A stretch of DNA of 64,000 nt from Nocardia fusca NBRC 14340 (GTDB lineage Bacteria; Actinomycetota; Actinomycetes; Mycobacteriales; Mycobacteriaceae): assembly GCF_001618425.1 (NCBI RefSeq), contig NZ_BDCU01000062.1, forward strand, positions 20,439 through 84,438, written 5' to 3'. This document shows positions 62,869 through 64,000 of the stretch, piece after piece. Under the pieces are notes generated by a model. The model saw only the letters and a list, made by a program, of their open reading frames with translations. It had not been told where the DNA came from and did no database searches. Every line of letters starts with the position of its first letter. The stretch's first letter is position 1. The position numbers and the translations under genes were made by a program.

Positions 62869-63402
62869 ATGGTGCAGTCGGTGGAATTACTGCTCGACGA
62901 GGCGGCCGAACAACGTATCCGGCGGCAGTGGGAACTGCTCGCCGAAGCGGGGCTGCCCGGGCTGGGACAGGGCAGACGCGACGGAGACACCGAAAGTCAC
63001 CGGCCACATATCACCGTGGCGGTGGCCCGGCAGATCTGGCCGCGGATCGAACAGGAGCTCGACCGGTTGGCCTTCCGGCCCTTCCCGGTACGTCTCGGCG
63101 GCGTGCTGGTATTCGGGGCGCGGCGGCCGATCCTGGTGCGGGCGGTGATCCCGTCCGAACAGCTGCTGGCCTGGCATCGCCGTATCCACCAGGTGGTCGA
63201 ACCGTGTCCCGACATCCCGGCCAATCTGCGCCCCAACCAGTGGACACCGCATGTCACGCTGGCGCGGCGGGTCCTCCCGCAGCGGATCGGTGAGGCGGTG
63301 GCCGCCGTCGCAACCGACCGGGACACCACCGCGACCGTGGTGGGTATCCGGCGCTGGGACGGCGACCAGCGCCGGGCCTGGTCGGTCGCCGAACACGGCT
63401 GA
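62869..63402 (+). CDS. 2H phosphoesterase (2-5 RNA ligase/LigT-like)
   Basis: 177-residue protein with the two catalytic H-x-T motifs of the 2H superfamily: RPHITVAVARQIW near residue 45 and WTPHVTLARRVLP near residue 128. Such enzymes hydrolyse cyclic phosphates or 2-5 linkages in nucleotides or RNA. ATG 62869 is chosen (TACCGT upstream); GTG 62833 is open. It is divergent from the amino-acid transporter. Substrate unknown. Confidence 0.87.
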   Translation: MVQSVELLLDEAAEQRIRRQWELLAEAGLPGLGQGRRDGDTESHRPHITVAVARQIWPRIEQELDRLAFRPFPVRLGGVLVFGARRPILVRAVIPSEQLLAWHRRIHQVVEPCPDIPANLRPNQWTPHVTLARRVLPQRIGEAVAAVATDRDTTATVVGIRRWDGDQRRAWSVAEHG

Positions 63403-63524
63403 CCGGAGCCGGAGCGACCGCGGACCCCGCCACGTAGGGTGGGGGCCGGTGGCGTACGACACCGCCGTGGAACACCGCGGCCGGGGCCGGCGTTACAGCC
63501 TGAAACCGACCACGAGAGGACGTC

Positions 63525-63908
63525 ATGGCCACCCAGACACTGACCCAGCAGAACTTCGATGACGTAGTCACCAGTAACGACGTCGTACTCGTCGATTTCT
63601 GGGCTTCCTGGTGCGGACCGTGCCGCAGCTTCGCCCCGACCTACGATGCGTCGTCGGAGAAACACCCCGATGTCGTGCACGGCAAGGTCGACACCGAGGC
63701 CGAACAGGGCCTGGCCGCGGCCGCAAATATCCAGTCCATCCCGACCATCATGGCCTTCCGCGAGGGTGTGCTCGTCTTCGCGCAGCCCGGGGCGTTGCCG
63801 CCCGCAGCGCTCGAGGATCTGGTCTCCCAGGTGAAGGCCCTCGATATGGACGAGGTTCGTAAGCAACTCGCCGAGCAGCAGGCAACCAACGGCGAAGTAG
63901 CCGAATAG
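63525..63908 (+). CDS. Thioredoxin-domain protein
   Basis: 127-residue thioredoxin. The active site DFWASWCGPCRSFAPTYDAS has the standard WCGPC motif, and the cis-Pro loop is NIQSIPTIMAFREGVLVFAQ. GAGAGGA lies before ATG 63525. The C-terminal extension of about 20 residues (MDEVRKQLAEQQATNGEVAE) is charged and helical beyond the usual fold. It reduces disulfides in the cytosol; no thioredoxin reductase gene is visible in the window. A strong hairpin terminates it. Confidence 0.93.
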   Translation: MATQTLTQQNFDDVVTSNDVVLVDFWASWCGPCRSFAPTYDASSEKHPDVVHGKVDTEAEQGLAAAANIQSIPTIMAFREGVLVFAQPGALPPAALEDLVSQVKALDMDEVRKQLAEQQATNGEVAE

Positions 63909-63919
63909 AATCGACGGAC

Positions 63920-63965
63920 GACGGCGGGCTCCACACTTTCCGGGGATGGTGTGGAGCCCGCCGTC
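63920..63965 (+). terminator. Terminator of the thioredoxin gene
   Basis: GACGGCGGGCTCCACAC (63920-63936), twelve-base loop, GTGTGGAGCCCGCCGTC (63949-63965): a perfect 17-pair stem starting 12 bases after the stop. The last 35 bases of the window show nothing further. Confidence 0.92.
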
Positions 63966-64000
63966 GCGTTGTCGTACGGAGCGGCCGATAGCCCGCTAGC

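Overview
The window is high-GC, gene-dense actinobacterial chromosome. Product content and order point to a mycolic-acid-group actinomycete, most likely Nocardia or a close relative. The gene set argC-J-B-D, pheS-pheT, trmH-like/rplT/rpmI/infC, uvrA, a universal stress protein, uvrB, a DUF402 gene, coaE-GrpB and rpsA matches, as I recall it, the Mycobacterium tuberculosis Rv1630-Rv1655 neighbourhood. Here it reads in the reverse direction and is interrupted by accessory genes. At least a dozen genes lack a Shine-Dalgarno sequence and have a TANNNT-like -10 element 6-8 bases before the start codon, as expected for leaderless actinobacterial transcripts.

Layout. 1-4.3 kb: arginine operon on the minus strand (argD cut by the window edge). 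4.4-5.6 kb: LexA-type SOS box and a decayed DUF222/13E12-like fragment in frame with a crotonase. 5.6-7.2 kb: XRE-cupin regulator divergent from azlCD. 7.2-14.7 kb: PPOX protein, PEP carboxylase, VOC, membrane, GNAT, Cmx-type MFS and DDN-like genes. 14.9-18.0 kb: mscL and a sulfonate/nitrate-type ABC transporter. 18.1-20.0 kb: two hypothetical genes separated by five tandem 68-bp repeats that encode chained 23-residue mini-ORFs. 20.1-23.7 kb: pheST. 23.8-28.5 kb: GT87 mannosyltransferase, MFS/TetR pair, TrmH-type methyltransferase and a small secreted protein. 28.6-31.3 kb: arsR-AHSA1-reductase operon and a zinc alcohol dehydrogenase. 31.6-34.3 kb: infC-rpmI-rplT, DinB-like and DUF1844 genes. 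34.7-36.7 kb: an unusual fused prenyltransferase-terpene synthase. 37.4-46.4 kb: uvrA, an orphan ketosynthase, a PAS-PAS-GGDEF protein, a HelD-family helicase and a universal stress protein. 46.8-53.6 kb: DoxX, AraC, VOC, uvrB, DUF402, coaE-GrpB and a small basic protein. 53.6-64 kb: TetR/SDR pair, rpsA, methyltransferase, SPFH-RHH operon, isocitrate/isopropylmalate dehydrogenase-like gene, polar amino-acid ABC transporter, 2H phosphoesterase and thioredoxin.

The core genes serve amino-acid biosynthesis, translation, nucleotide-excision repair, CoA synthesis and anaplerosis. The accessory genes are mostly regulator-plus-target pairs, several with readable operators. The items most worth attention are the two-domain terpene synthase, whose domain order is opposite to the fungal chimeras I know of; the repeat-encoded cascade of overlapping mini-ORFs; the SOS-box/DUF222/crotonase junction; and the SPFH-RHH operon with its long dyad.
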